Of a stretch of DNA of 64,000 nucleotides, positions 33,660-46,309 are shown piece after piece. The notes under the pieces were generated by a model. That model had not been told where the DNA came from, did not search any database, and saw only the letters and a program-made list of their open reading frames with translations. Position numbers and translations under genes: made by a program. Numbering within the stretch: the first letter of the stretch is position 1; the number at the start of each line of letters is the position of its first letter. Source of the DNA: Uloborus plumipes (Eukaryota; Arthropoda; Arachnida; Araneae; Uloboridae); the NCBI GenBank assembly GCA_038373865.1, contig JAXGGA010006595.1, positions 1 to 64,000 of the forward strand, written 5' to 3'.

Positions 33660-35082
33660 CACTGGCGGGAAAAAAATCCCAACACCAAGAAAAAATTACT
33701 GCAGACTAATGAAATTTGGGTAATGCAATTGTCTAGTTAACATGTTTAATTGATTAAATGTACAAGATTACTGGCTAATTTAAGCTCAAGAAAATGCTGT
33801 GCAAATGTGAAATTACGTTACTTTAAGAGCAGGTGAAACCTCAAGAATTTTGAAGGCTAGTCAGCAAGCGTGCATGCATTGTGTCATACAGGTGCCGAAT
33901 GTCACTTTGTGGTATGGAGTGCCATGCTTGTTGCACTTGTTGTGTCAATAAAAGGACAGTCATTGCTGACTGTGGATGATACTGGAGTTGCCGTCCAATG
34001 ATATCCCATACGGGATCAATTGAAGACAGATCTGATAATCTTGCAGGTCATGGCAACATGTCAACACTCTGTAGAGCACATTGCGTTAGGCAGCTATGTG
34101 AGGGCGAGCGTTATCCTGTTGGAAAATTCCCCCTTGATTGCTACTCATAAAGGGCTGTACTATAAGTGAATTACCAGACTGACGAAAAATTGGCCGTTAG
34201 TGTGTTTGGGATAACCACAAGAGTGCTCCTGCTGTCATACGAAATTGCTCCAGAGACCATGACTCCAGGTGTAGGTCCCGTATGTTTAGGCCGCAGACAG
34301 CTTGGATGCAGGCGGTCCCCTGGCCTCCTTTTGACCAACATACGACCATCACTGGCACCAAGGCAGCATCTGTTTTTATCAGAGATTACAACAGAAGTCC
34401 ACTCCGACCTCCAATGAGCTCTGCCTTGACACCACGGCATTTGCAAACGGCAATGGTTTGCAGTTAATGCAATACCGGCTACAGGCTACATAGCTCGGAG
34501 CTGTCCTTGAATTAAGCGATTTCTTACCGTTCTTTGGGTCACGACGGTACCAACTGCAGCTCGAATGTCAGCTGCAGATGCAGTACGATGTGCCACAGCC
34601 GTACACAAGATTCGGCAATCTTCCTTCTCAGTCGTGCCACGTGGCAGCTCGGAACTCAATCTTCTTGGGGTATTACCATCCCTTGACCATAGCTTCCAAT
34701 AATAATGCGCGGTGGAAACATTCCCACCAAGTCTTTCTGCAATATCGCGAAATGAAAATCCATCTTCTCGTAGCTAAATTGTACGACCTCGTTCAAACTC
34801 GATGAGATGTTTATAATGGCCTGTTCGTCTTCTTAAAGACATTCCTGACTAACATGAAAGCAATGCGTCAAATTTTACAGAAAAATAATACTCACGAGCT
34901 TCACAACAAGCTTTTAAAACAAGCTTTATTTGCATGTTCCGAGTGACGCCAGCTACGCCACACTTATGCGCGGAGCACGAAATTTCAATCGATGTCATCT
35001 TTCAGTTGGATAAACACGCCTACCAAATTTCGTTTATCTAGCGCAAATCTTTCTTGGTGTTGGGATTTTTTTCCCGTCAGTG
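33660..35082 (-). mobile_element. Tc1/mariner transposon, ~1.42 kb, nearly full length but inactive
   Basis: Termini CACTGGCGGGAAAAAAATCC at the left and the inverted copy (TTTTTTTCCCGTCAGTG) at the right form TIRs of at least 30 bp, extending through CCAACACCAAGAAA. TA flanks both sides (33658-33659 and 35083-35084). A decayed transposase gene lies inside on the minus strand. Length, TIR and TA duplication all fit Tc1-like elements. With stops and frameshifts it cannot make its own transposase but may still be mobilisable if its ends are intact. Confidence 0.95.
33841..34842 (-). pseudogene. Tc1-like transposase pseudogene (DDE superfamily)
   Basis: The frame starts at ATG 34842-34840 with SLRRRTGHYKHLIEFERGRT, a helix-turn-helix beginning typical of Tc1 transposases, and meets an in-frame stop a few residues later. 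The second recognisable helix region is FSFRDIAERLGGNVSTAHYYW. Further stops occur near 34490. The best open part (34171-34446) has HWRSEW, ISDKNRCCLG (first catalytic Asp), GASDGRMLVKRRPGDRL and PTPGVMVSGAIS, where family members normally have Trp instead of Ser. FQQDNARPH (second Asp) is in another frame after an indel. The DD34E-type final acidic position reads Asp in SSIDPVWDIIG instead of the usual Glu. The end is at 33841-33843 (TGA). The ~334-codon span matches the family length. Clearly non-functional. Confidence 0.93.
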
Positions 35083-35084
35083 TA

Positions 35085-36826
35085 ATAAAGCTAAGAAGAA
35101 ATGCTATTAGTTTTATAAAATCTACTGATATTGAAAACTAAGTATCTATGTATCTATGTCCTGCTTCTTTCTCCTGAACGCCAATGAACTGAAAGTCGAA
35201 CCAATTACCGATAGATTCCTAATTTTTCAGGCTTCATTAGTTTTAATTTATATAAGGTTTGATACAGAGATTCTGAAGAAATTGAGAAAACTCTTCAAAT
35301 TTCTGCTCAAATTTAAAGCGGTTTGTTCTAAATAATTAAATATGAAATCCATTGTTATAAAACGTGGCTGATAGGAAAAAATAATATTAATGATAATGAG
35401 AATTTTGAACGAAGGCTAAATTGAATCAAACTTGAAACTCATTAGCGGGAAACGTGCGTAGTATGTCTTAAAATCTTATGAACATTAAATTATATTAAAT
35501 ATTATAACATCAGGATGAGGTAAAAGTTAGAGGGGGGGGGGGGCGTCATGCATCAACATGCCGCAGGAAGTTAATCCAGCTTCTCTGGCAGCTAGTATAC
35601 TTATTACAAAGGACAAATTCTAAGCAATAGGGGAATTTCGAGAAATATGTTAAAAGCACATCGTTTGAAATGAAAAATCTATAATTTTGAAAGGAAGAGG
35701 GAAGCAACTGCCTAAGTCAATGTTGTAAAAAAAAACTGGCAATCTGTTAGACAGTAGTTACAGACAAATATTTATGTTTATCTTAATATATACTGGCTTA
35801 CATTTTTGCGCGAAACCTCCGTCGAATCTGCGCACGCGCCAAGTCTCTTCTGACTTTCTCGAAATAGGGGGGAAATGCAGCGAGGAAGTAGCAAGCGGAC
35901 AAAAACTGAAGGCATCGGGAAGTGCTCTTCTTGAACCTGTCTCCCCTTTTTCAAATGGAAGCGTTCGTGGCTGCCAGGCGCACAATCCGCAAACAGACAG
36001 TAGACTATAATTGTGCGTACTTGCATAATGTACCTTTATTGCAAATACATGATTGAGTATGGCGCCGTATGATTTTTTTAGAGTGAAAAGGATACACTTT
36101 ATCTCAAATAACTCTTCTTTTTGAATTTCAAACGAAAAAAAAAATACAGCAGAACACCATGAAAGAGCACATAAATTAGCATTTCGTTATTTGGCATGAA
36201 AATAGGCAGTGAACAACTTTATTAATCTTACATTAAATAACTCCTTTACAAAATACTTCGTGTAATGGAAGTCGACTACAAACTAAATATCTTAATCAAC
36301 GAAAGCATTTCCTTTGTTAATGAACAACATGTATTGACACTTAGAAATAACTATTTTAGATTACCGCGCGTTAAATTTGAACACCAGAATAAAACAATAT
36401 GATTATATACTGCTAACTAAATGGAATATGACATTTTTATTCATCCCAAGCCATAAACATCATTTGTATCAACTCATTTATATTCATACAAAGATACCAT
36501 GCAGAGTTATTACCCATAAAATATTACTAACACGATGACCTTCGTGGCTACAGGTAACCTTAGCTTCAAAACGTAACCATTTTAGCCATTCAACAGCCTC
36601 AAGACAATGACCAATGTATGACACAACGGCCCAAAACTGCTTCAATGACAAACTTACTCAGCGAGCGATATTTTTTCTCTTCAACTATTAATCCTCAACG
36701 CACGCACATATAACATTCAAAACAACAAAGATTATCAATAGCTGGAAAAGAATTAAACTCTCTTAGGGGGCAAGCTGTGAAAAGAATCTTTTAGAATCTA
36801 CCTTCTCTTTGTTTCTTCCATGACAC
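35085..36826. other. Non-coding DNA with a GC-richer patch at 35800-36010
   Basis: No gene supported. At 35800-36010 CpG-containing sequence stays open in three frames on both strands (75-82 codons), but none has a recognisable domain. It could be a regulatory island or old exon. A G-run lies at 35533-35543. Confidence 0.4.
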
Positions 36827-37261
36827 ACTGCAAAAAACAACTGTTGTTTTTACAGTAAAATAGTGGCAGCCAAAGTCCCAATTTAAAACTAAAATGTGCA
36901 GTAATAAACTGTAAAACTAAGCAACTTTACAGTTTTTTACTGTAAAGCTAGAAATTTTACAGTTTATTGCCGTAAAATTTAGCTGTATTATACTGTAAAA
37001 ACAACAATATAATACTGACAGCAGAGTAATTGTAATAATGCAGATGAAGTGTAATAAAGCAGATAAACTGTAAAATGCACGGTAATAAACTGTAAAGTTA
37101 GCAACTTTGATGCTTATTACTATAAAATTACCAAGTTTACAGATTAGTACTGTAAAAGTACAAATTTTACAGTTTATTATTGTAAAATCAGCAATTTTTA
37201 CATTTTATACTATAAAATTAGGTGTATAATACTGTAAAGACAACATTCATTTTTTACAGTG
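36827..37261. mobile_element. MITE family A, copy 3
   Basis: Starts CACTGCAAAAAACAACTGTT and ends ...TTCATTTTTTACAGTG. It carries the same ACTGTAAAA palindromic units as the other copies, with more ~30-bp units than copy 1 (435 bp against 372 bp), so copies differ by unit number. The left flank ends CA as in copies 1 and 4; no target duplication is evident. Confidence 0.85.
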
Positions 37262-40087
37262 CTCGTTTTAGTCCTGAAATTAGAAGAGAAGTTTTTAAAA
37301 TAGCTTGTTGCAAAAGTTTAAAAAATGGACTTTTTGGATGAGGTTATTGTTAAGAGCGAGTCGCCCAGATAGGTCTATGCCGCAAACGACGGTTAAATCA
37401 AAGGCAGGTGAAAAAGACCTTAGAAGATATCATGCCCGGGATAATCTTACCAGCGGGGGAATCAACAAGTCCAGCTTGCTTAACCTAAAAGTAGTTAGTA
37501 GCTTAAGGCAAGCTACCTGTTTTGGCCCCACCAGCTGTTCTGAGAATCGTGACCTTAACTTAATTTTTTTAATGTTTTTATTTTCCAGTCTTGTTGATTC
37601 CATCATAGGGTTATAAATGTAATTTACAGCAGGAATTTTAGTACAGCTTTATAGAAATTTCTTTTTAAAAAGGTTTTTCATAATATTACTTGCGGTAGTT
37701 GAAAAGTTTAAAAATAATTGCGTGTAATAATTTATAAAAAATAATTGATGATATCTATGAAATTGAGAAATTTGAACTTTTCCTACAACATTATCCTGAA
37801 CTAACTGCCTTCAGAGAGGGATTGCCAAGCTATTGTAATTATTACCTGCCTCTTCTAAAACAGATTGCAGTGTCATTAAAACTAGGCAGTTTAATGCAAG
37901 TGATTCATCATTTGATCATTAAAATCCAGAGATGGTAGCTACGAACTGATCTCGGAATCATTCACCTGTGACTGATCATGCGTGGCACAGTATTTTCTAA
38001 GAATGGTACCTTAGTTGTTAGAACGGTACCCCTTGGCATATGATTTTATAATTTGCAAATTATTACCTAATTGCACGTACAGAGCCAACATTTAGTTTGA
38101 AAAATGGTAATCAATAGCTGTGACAAACACTTTGAGTTTTATATGCACCAATTCTCTTAAATTAATCAATGCTCTGTTAAAATATTTCCTATCGGTGTTT
38201 TTAGCTTATTTGTGGTGTTCAGGAAAGATGTAGACAACATAATCTACGAATCAGAAATGAAACTGCCGGAACGCGATTTCGATAGTTTTTCTGGGAAATA
38301 AATTCCCCATTCACCTTAGACTAAATGTCCCATCACACTTCTAATATAAATGTTTCACTTTCCTTTCAATATAAATACTTTTTCTAATAAATCAAAGCCA
38401 AATATTTTTAATTTCTGCCTTCTCTTGCTTCTCAACTCATGATTTTTTTACTAACGCAGAAAATCATTTAAAAATGATTATTTCAATAGTTAAGTAAATA
38501 TATGAATGGCAGTTTTATGCAGCCTTTTTCGTTATATATTCTCTAAAAAACCAACGAATTTCGGTTCAAATAGTAGGTAGGGAACATACTTAAAACGCTT
38601 TTGTTCACAATCATAAACGAATGTATTTGCAAAGTTTTTCAAGCCTCGGTATAAGCTCCAGGATTTACTGAGGTTGCGGAAACTGGTCCCCATAAACATT
38701 TTTCTATAATAAAAATCCAAATGATAGTAATTACTCAGTGGGAATGTTAAATACGTTTAAAAAGTGATAAAGAAATTATTTTGAATACAATTTCCGAGAA
38801 ATAATAATTTTCTGACTCACGAATTGAAAATACTTTTGTTAATTCATTAAAAAAAGAATAAATGTCTATTCAAATACATGTGGCACAGATCCTTCAGAAA
38901 TGCGGAAATTTCCTCCCAAATAACAGCAATACACATCACGAAGTGGACAGCAATAGCCGAGTTTAATTTATCTGTTTCAAGTTCTGATTCTTAAAAACAT
39001 AAAACGAGAAAATTTCCACAGATTATAACCTATAGAATCTTCACGATCTTCAAACACCCAAAAAATCAACGAATACTTTGCTAGATTAAAGAATAAAAAT
39101 AAAGTTTATTTCCTGAAGTCTGCCTTCAAATTGCAATGTATATCACTGATGTCGTAGATATATTTTAATATGCACTCCTCCTGGCATACCACTCCTCCAG
39201 CTCCAAAAAAAAAAAATCTTTCTGTTATGTTAGTGCATGGCCAGGTTACAATATACTATTAGATTTCAAAGATAGTTCGTAAAAAGTAGTTCTTAAGCGG
39301 ACTGGATGGACGTTAACCTTGCTTTAAAGCTGGCGCTTTTTCTTCAGATGCCTTGGGCCAAAAGGAGCTATCTGGCGACCATCGAAAACCTGCATTCAAA
39401 AGATTGACCCTAAGTTCTTTTCACCATTACTCAAACACAACGCGCGAATATTTGAGGTTAAAAAGCAAAAGAAGCGGTCATTTTAGTAAGTAAAATATAG
39501 TTTCTTTACAAACGTCTAAGCGACTAAAATCGCTAATGGGGGAAGTAACCATTGTCGCTCTGATGCATCGAGTGTTTCATTACTTTGGGGGATAATTGTT
39601 ACTGTTTAGCTTTCGTATACAATGGACGAATTTATTGCAAAGAGGTCTTGACCTTATTCTGATGAATGATGATAGTTGCCTATTAAAATCTTATACAAAA
39701 GAATGACGAAAATTTCTCTTAGTTGCTTCTTGTTTTCAGACTTGCATCAAGAAAACCGTTGTTTAATGCCTGAATGTCAATGAACTAGTTGTAGTCCATT
39801 GATAGTATCAATTTTTTGCAGTAGTGTTTTCTGACAAAAGCGATAGGAAACATGATATGAGTCTACACTCTACATGCAGTGCGATAATGACTGTTATTTA
39901 ATGAAAATAGATGATCACGTACGACGACATAAAATTTAACATGGTTTGTCTGGAATGAAGCAAATACATAAAACAAAATAAAGAACAAGAGAAAAAAAAC
40001 AATAAAAAAATTATTAGTAAACATTTAATGACATATTAAAAAAATTAATACAAAATAAATAAATGAAAAATTTAAGTTCTAAAATGA
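37262..40087. other. Non-coding AT-rich DNA
   Basis: No gene supported. A 103-codon plus frame at 37305-37616 has no recognisable domain. Remaining frames are short. Confidence 0.5.
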
Positions 40088-40805
40088 TTTAGGGGGTCTC
40101 CTGCTTTAGCCGGCTCAAAAAAATCGATTAGAGGGGGGGGGGGCAGATTAACAAAAGAATAAAAAAGAGGAAGCCTAGAGAACTTTTTTTCTCTTATTAT
40201 GTGTCTAAACATAGGAAAAAACATTTTTAGGGCAAAAAAAAAAAAAAAAAACTCATATACAACCGATTTTTATTTACTGCTGTTTTCAATCGGCAGGAGA
40301 GATGAAGCTCGTAATTTTCATCTGAAAAAAAAAAAAAAAAAAAACTAAAACACAGTTTTATTTCTTATATATTTTTCTTCTATTTGAACTAAAAACATTC
40401 ACCCCCCCCCCCAAAAAAAACCTAGCAATTTTTTTAACAAGTTGAAATGATTTTAATTTTTACAAAAAGCATTTTTTTTATCAAACTTGAGAAAAAATTA
40501 AAATTTCCCAATTTTTATAGTAATTTGTAGTTCGTATAGTAGAGAAATATATGAAGAGTAAAATGTTTTTTTTTTTTTTTTTCTGATGAAAATTACGAGC
40601 GCCATCTGTCCCGCCGATTGAAGACTGCACGAGTGCACGAAAATCGGATGCATGGGAATATTTTTCTGTAAAAAAATATTTTTTCTCCACGCTCAGACAA
40701 GTAATAAAATAACCTAAAAAGTGCGCCAGACTTGCTTTTTTTTTATCCTAAAAAAATGTTCCCCCAAAAATTGATTTTTCGAGCCTTCTTTCTTGATCCT
40801 TAAGG
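40088..40805. mobile_element. Fold-back element 4, ~0.7 kb
   Basis: The left arm (about 40088-40395) and right arm (about 40530-40805) are imperfect reverse complements: ATCGGCAGGAGAGATGAAGC and CTCGTAATTTTCATCTGA pair with their complements at 40577-40620, inner parts pair TATATTTTTCTTCTATTTGA with the right arm, and outer parts pair GCCGGCTCAAAAAAATC with GATTTTTCGAGCC. Arms are interrupted by A/T-runs and small indels, so it is older than fold-back 3. No coding capacity. Confidence 0.78.
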
Positions 40806-41876
40806 TTCCAATAAAACTACGAATATAAAATAAGGGAGGGTATTTCTTCTTTTTAAGTAGATCAAAAGTATAAAGACTCACAAAGTTTCAGTATAATGGT
40901 TCTTTCTTTTCAAAACATCTGACTTTTCAAAATTAAGACTTTTCAAAACATCTTGGTAAATATCAAAAGACCTGCTTTTATGCATAATAAAGGATAAAAT
41001 AAAGAATAAAATTGCAGTAAATACTTTTTCTACACCCATTTTGGATTGGGGTTATAGACACTTCTGTTTACAATGCGAAAAAGCTTACATATTCCAAATG
41101 CTAAGCAGTGGCTTCAGTTTTTTTAGTTACGTTGGTATTTTTTTTCGTTCATTGCTTCTGCACAAAAGTAAACATTTTACTGCTTGCTTTATGTTGGATC
41201 AAAGTTGTTACTCTTTCCACTGCTTTTTAAATTATTTTTTACCTGACAAAAGTCAAAAGTATTTAGTGAATGAACAAAGATTTGTTTCGCAATTGCAACA
41301 TGATTCAGTTTAATTCCATAAATGTTAGACAGAAAGTAGGTTTTTTTGTGACTAATAGATTGTAACTAACGGTTTTGTGCACCAAATGAAAGTTTCCTCT
41401 GACTTAATTTATCAGTAGATTTTAAAAAATCTTCTGTTATAAATCAATTATCATTTATTTTTTTAATAATGGACTAATTTTCATTTTTTCCCACTCATTT
41501 CTTTAAACTTTCGATGAGTTAATGAAATTATCGGTAGCTTGTTTAAATGAGTTTTGTTACTTATATGAGACAATGTTGTCCTACAAATTTTTCAGCACTT
41601 GTGTTTGGGCTTGTTGACCAATGGTTAATCCAGGTTGTTTCTGGGTGATGTTTTGGACCACAACTTTTTCATGCAAGGAAAGTAGTTATATATTTGACGC
41701 CAACTGAAAAAGCTTCGGTTTTTACATGTATAGCATTTAGTTTAATTTTAATATAAACTGAAGCGAGGGGAATAACATTAAAACTTAAAAGCCTATTATC
41801 AAGCATTTGTCATATTTATAATGTTAATTGCTGTCCTGAGAAGTTTTGAAAAATGTAATCAACAAAAATGTGAATA
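40806..41876. other. Non-coding AT-rich DNA
   Basis: No gene supported. A 90-codon plus frame at 41041-41313 is Phe/Ser-rich with no domain. Confidence 0.5.
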
Positions 41877-42687
41877 CAGTCGACGCTCGATGTAACAACC
41901 ACCTGCGCTCCACAGAAAAAGAAAAATGTCTTTATAACGAATGGTCGCTAAAGGTGGCAGATTATTTTCTAAATATTAAACATGCATCCGCATGTTCAGC
42001 ACTTTCATTAATATTGGCGATTTTTTATAGATTTCAACTAAGTACCCAATACTTTTTTTCATTAGAAGTAAAAAATATAGTAGTGTAAAATATTATAATA
42101 AAATATTTAAAAAAAAATTAAAATTAGAAAAATATAGGGAAAAAAATATTGCATACTCACAAATCATTTATTTTCTGAGGGAAAAACAAAAATAGTCATT
42201 TAAATTTCTAAAAAAAATATTTTTTCATTTCACTTATAGATACTATGCCCAGTTCTTTTTTTTACAAAAAAAAAAAAAAAAGAAAATACATTTCAAAGTG
42301 TTAATAGAATTAGAAACATTTTTTATACTAGGAGCTATCGTTGTAATCTTTTTCATCGCCCCCTTCTTCATCTGAAGATGATACATTAATTTCTTCCCTC
42401 CCTCTGTCAAAGTTGCACTGAACACTGAAGACTCCATGCACTTTACCCGCAACCAATAATCAAGGTCATTTCAAGTTGAAAATTTAGAAATATGCTCTAT
42501 TCGGAAAAATACAGGAAATAAGATCCACTGAATTTGGCTACTATGTCGGATGAGACGGTACATGGAGGACGTTATACCGAAAGGAAATTAACATAGAGCA
42601 TATAGACATAACATTGAAGCTTTTCCCACTAGTCGTTATAACAGGATGGTCTTAATAAAGTGTGGTTGTTATCAAGAGCGTCGGCTC
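41877..42687. mobile_element. pogo/Tigger-like non-autonomous element, 811 bp
   Basis: The left end CAGTCGACGCTCGATGTAAC and right end (GTTATCAAGAGCGTCGGCTC) are imperfect inverted repeats, flanked by TA (41875-41876 and 42688-42689). The CAGTCGA...TATAACG style is characteristic of pogo/Tigger termini. Subterminal CTTTATAACGAATGGTCG and GTCGTTATAACAGGATGGTC pair as well. The interior has no transposase frame. Confidence 0.78.
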
Positions 42688-42689
42688 TA

Positions 42690-43775
42690 TTATTTCTGCA
42701 TGAAATCATTTCTTTATCTTCTTTCTTTCTTTTTCTTTATTTTCGAGCGAAAACTCTTATTTTTCGCGAAACGTGTTAAGTATACAGGAAGCCCAACACT
42801 TCCTTCCTTATAATAGCAGTTTATCATTTGTCTTTTCTTCACATCGTGAAGCATTATTTATCTACTTTCTGTTTTAATTCCGCATTTGATTTACACTTTA
42901 CCCGTTGCGCGCTGACATTTTTTGTAAATAAAAAAAGAAACTGCTTCAAATTCTTTCGCTTCGGACAAACAGCAAAAGCTGTCGGCCGGAACAAAGACAA
43001 GTTTCAAGTAGAGGTCAAGTTTAGGATCTTCTAACATCATTAGAAAAGATCCGAAGACATCTGATTAAGAAGACAATTCATTATTCCACTTGACGACTGG
43101 TATCACTCGCTAGATTCTTCAACCTTTTCCATAGATTTCTGCATGTTCTCTATCGTTATCAAGTGATGATAAATGTTTCAAGTGGAATGGATCTCACAGC
43201 ACTAATGATCGGCATTTGCATTGAATAACCCTTTACTGACCCCAGATTCATGAATCGAGAAAATGTTAATTGAATTTTTGAAAACTAGAGAAAGAGGAAA
43301 GGGTATTTTACGGGTATCTGTTTAATTTAAAATAGTATATGACGTAAAATCAGGAAGCAATAAATTGTTAAATAAAAATTCAAACAAAAACATCAACAAG
43401 GCTTTAATCTGAAACTTATCATTTCCCTCTCCCCCACATTTAGTATCTTTTTTTTTTCCTTTTCTTTCTTTCTTTCTTTTTTTTTTTTTTTTTTTTCGCG
43501 AAAGGTGTTCAGGCAAGTCATTAATCATTTATCTACCTATGTGGGGAGTAAAGAAAATTCCTATCTTGCTCGTTGCTGATTTTTACGAACACTCGTCAGG
43601 GATACGAACTTTTAATGGAAACAAATATTGTAAAGGAGGGACGAGAAATTTTAAAATTTTTTGAGAGTTTTAAATTTAAAAATATTAAATCTAAATCATA
43701 TCCATGAATTCAATCACGGATTGATCAAGGGGTCAGGACACACTCTTGAAGCACCCAAAGACAGCCTTAAACAAC
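42690..43775. other. Non-coding DNA
   Basis: No gene supported. A TTTC/T-rich tract lies at 43448-43497. Confidence 0.5.
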
Positions 43776-43883
43776 CCCAAGTAGCAAAAAAAAACCTTTA
43801 AACGTTTTATAAACGTTTTTAAGCGGTTGTTACAACGTTAATAACCGTTTTACAACCTTTAAAAAACGAAGTGTGCTACTTGG
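43776..43883. mobile_element. 108-bp palindromic MITE, CCCAAGTAGCA termini
   Basis: The left end CCCAAGTAGCAAAAAAAA and right end TGTGCTACTTGGG are inverted. The interior is also largely self-complementary (CCTTTAAACGTTTTATAAAC, AACGTTAATAACCGTTTTAC, GGTTGT / ACAACC). It would fold into one hairpin. No coding capacity and no clear target duplication. Confidence 0.75.
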
Positions 43884-45085
43884 GACGTCTTGGGAACTTA
43901 AATTGTTATAAATTACCGGGGAGGTGCCCGAGAACATTATAAGCAAATTTCCCTCCATTAAGCTTTTCCATCTCTTCATTTTGTCCTAACGTTGGCAAAA
44001 TTTTTTGCATGTATTACAAGACAATATTGATTACACTAACTTATGATATGCTTATGATTCATTAGGAAAGATAATTTATCCAGATTAAAAGCTATTGTTT
44101 AAATTCAATTGATAACTAACGAAATTCGTAACTACGCGTCAAAAGCACATCAATCGCATGAAAAGTTATGAATAAGCTTTTCTGGAGAAAAATTTCTGAA
44201 GGCACTTCTAAAATTTTTTAAAGTTCAATATAATGTGACAAGTTTTTCAGAAAATATCTTCTTCAAAATCATGACTTTGCTTAACACGTTAGTGCATAAA
44301 AAGTCACTTTATTACTGATTAAGGTTTCACATTTTTTTCTCACAAATAAGCTCTAGATTTTAGAAACATATTTTCTAGTTCTTATTTATTTTAAAAAACT
44401 AGCATAAAATAATGTACATTTCACAAAAGTTCATTAAAAGAATGGTCCAATAGCAAAAATTATCATTTTCGATTTCAGAAAATGTTGAAAAAGTGTGCTT
44501 TCCGAAAATAAATAGTTACGTTACGAAAATCTAATTCACAAATGTTCAGTCATCTAGCGTTAATTTTCCTACATTTCTGTCACAAAAATACTTTTGCATA
44601 TGATTTGTGACATTAAAAAACTGGTGACATCCAGAAGCAACCCCCGTAAATGGGGGCAAAAGCAGGAAACATGAGCTAAAGAAGGTACCATCAAATGAGG
44701 AAATAGCGTAAAATTAGATCAGTATCGATTCGACAGTTTGGTAAATACTTGAAATGAATCAGGTCAACAGATCATTTTTAGACGGCGAATAACTTTTGCT
44801 CGTCAAAACCTTCGGGCTAGTGTTATTTCTATAATCTTACCTTAATACATATCTATTACAGATGCATTCATTAATTTTTTTTAAATCCTGTATTTTACCC
44901 TCAACCGGTGTGACACTTTTTGATTAATTTGATCAAGAAAAGTTAAACCAAGAAGACCTTAAAGCGGAGTAATTTTTTTTAAATCGTTCTGATAGAACGT
45001 ATTCGAAAAAAATCTATAGAAATAAATCTATAAATATTCAAACTGAAAGATTTCCAGTTGCGGTTTAACTCTCAATTCAAACATT

Positions 45086-45092
<7 letters not shown>
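43884..45092. other. Non-coding AT-rich DNA
   Basis: No gene seen. A small CCCCCGTAAATGGGGG hairpin lies at 44641-44656. Confidence 0.5.
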
Positions 45093-45137
<45 letters not shown>

Positions 45138-45144
45138 GGGGGGG
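45093..45144. repeat. (TA)n microsatellite followed by a G-run
   Basis: About 21 TA units to 45134, then ten G residues, directly abutting the tRNA-like segment that follows. Confidence 0.95.
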
Positions 45145-45290
45145 CTTGGTGGCTCACAGGCAGAAGTTTTGCTAATTCGATTTCTGACGGTGCCCTGGGT
45201 GTTATTTCCTCTATTTGTGCTGTAAATCTTTTATGTGTTGTCATATATGTTAATAAGGAAGTTCAACCTTTTGAAGAAATGACACTCCTG
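45142..45290 (+). mobile_element. Possible tRNA-derived SINE fragment
   Basis: GGCTTGGTGGCTCACAGGCA resembles a tRNA D-arm/A-box region and GCTAATTCGATTTCTGACGG contains a B-box-like TTCGATTTC, too close together for an intact tRNA. A T-rich body follows. No target duplication or tail is clear. It could be a deleted SINE head or coincidence. Confidence 0.35.
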
Positions 45291-46309
45291 TCTTAATAGT
45301 GGTTAATATGACACTATTATACGACAACAACATCATATATTATATTTTATTGCATTCAAAAGCACTCTATGTCATTACTAAACTCTAAGTACTGACGTAA
45401 AATTACATTCGGTTCAAACAATTTTTTTTTTACTTTTTAAATTTAACTGAATAAATATACACTTATTTATTGAGTTTTATCATCATTTTAAGATTTGAAA
45501 AGAAAGTATTTTCAAAAAAAAAAAAAAAAAAATAGGACGATCAAGTTCATTGTTAATTGAGTTCGTGATCTTGAGTCACATTACCAGACATTAAATAAAG
45601 CTCATATATTTCCGAAACCAGTTCCTAATACAGTTGCACCACTTGGATTTTTCAATTTATGACTTTTCAGCATTATTACCAACCTGGGTGAAAAACCTAT
45701 AAATTTTTCAGCACAGAACATCTGTAGAATTTATAGCGGAAATTGAAAACCTGCGGGGAAGAAAACTCCGAAGCCTGAAGGCTATTTCTAGAAGACTTAA
45801 AGGACAACCATTAAAAAATCTTGGGAAGTTTATTTATTTTTTTTATATCCAAGAATCGAAGTTTATTAATGATTTGCGACTCTCTGCTTCTGCTCTTGTT
45901 ACAACACAATTATCTGGATGCTGGGAAAGAAAAACTAGATCGAAGCTGTAAACTTGCTATTTGGAGGGTATTGTGGTGTCACGTAGAAAATAAATTTCAT
46001 TTATTTCGGAAAGTACTTTCCGGATGAAGATCAATAAAATCACTCTTAAAAGAAGATATCAAAGTTCAAAGACTCTATCAATACACCCGGAAAAACTGTG
46101 ATGAAATTGAATCATCGTGAAGAGGTTTTAAGTTGATTGATAAAATTAAAATAACACAAAAACAGTGTTCGGATCGTGAGGGGTTTATAATTACATTCGT
46201 TACGAGATATAATTTGATACCGGAGATACTGAAACGCCGATCCGGTGCTGATTTTCAGGATCTTTTACCTACATAAATTGGTCTGGTCTCACCATTAAAT
46301 TATTTCCCA
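45291..46309. other. Non-coding AT-rich DNA
   Basis: No gene seen; an A-run lies at 45516-45532. Confidence 0.5.

Noticed and set aside
34166..34805. Plus-strand frames of 61-83 codons inside the Tc1 element
   Set aside because: Antisense shadows of the decayed minus-strand transposase.
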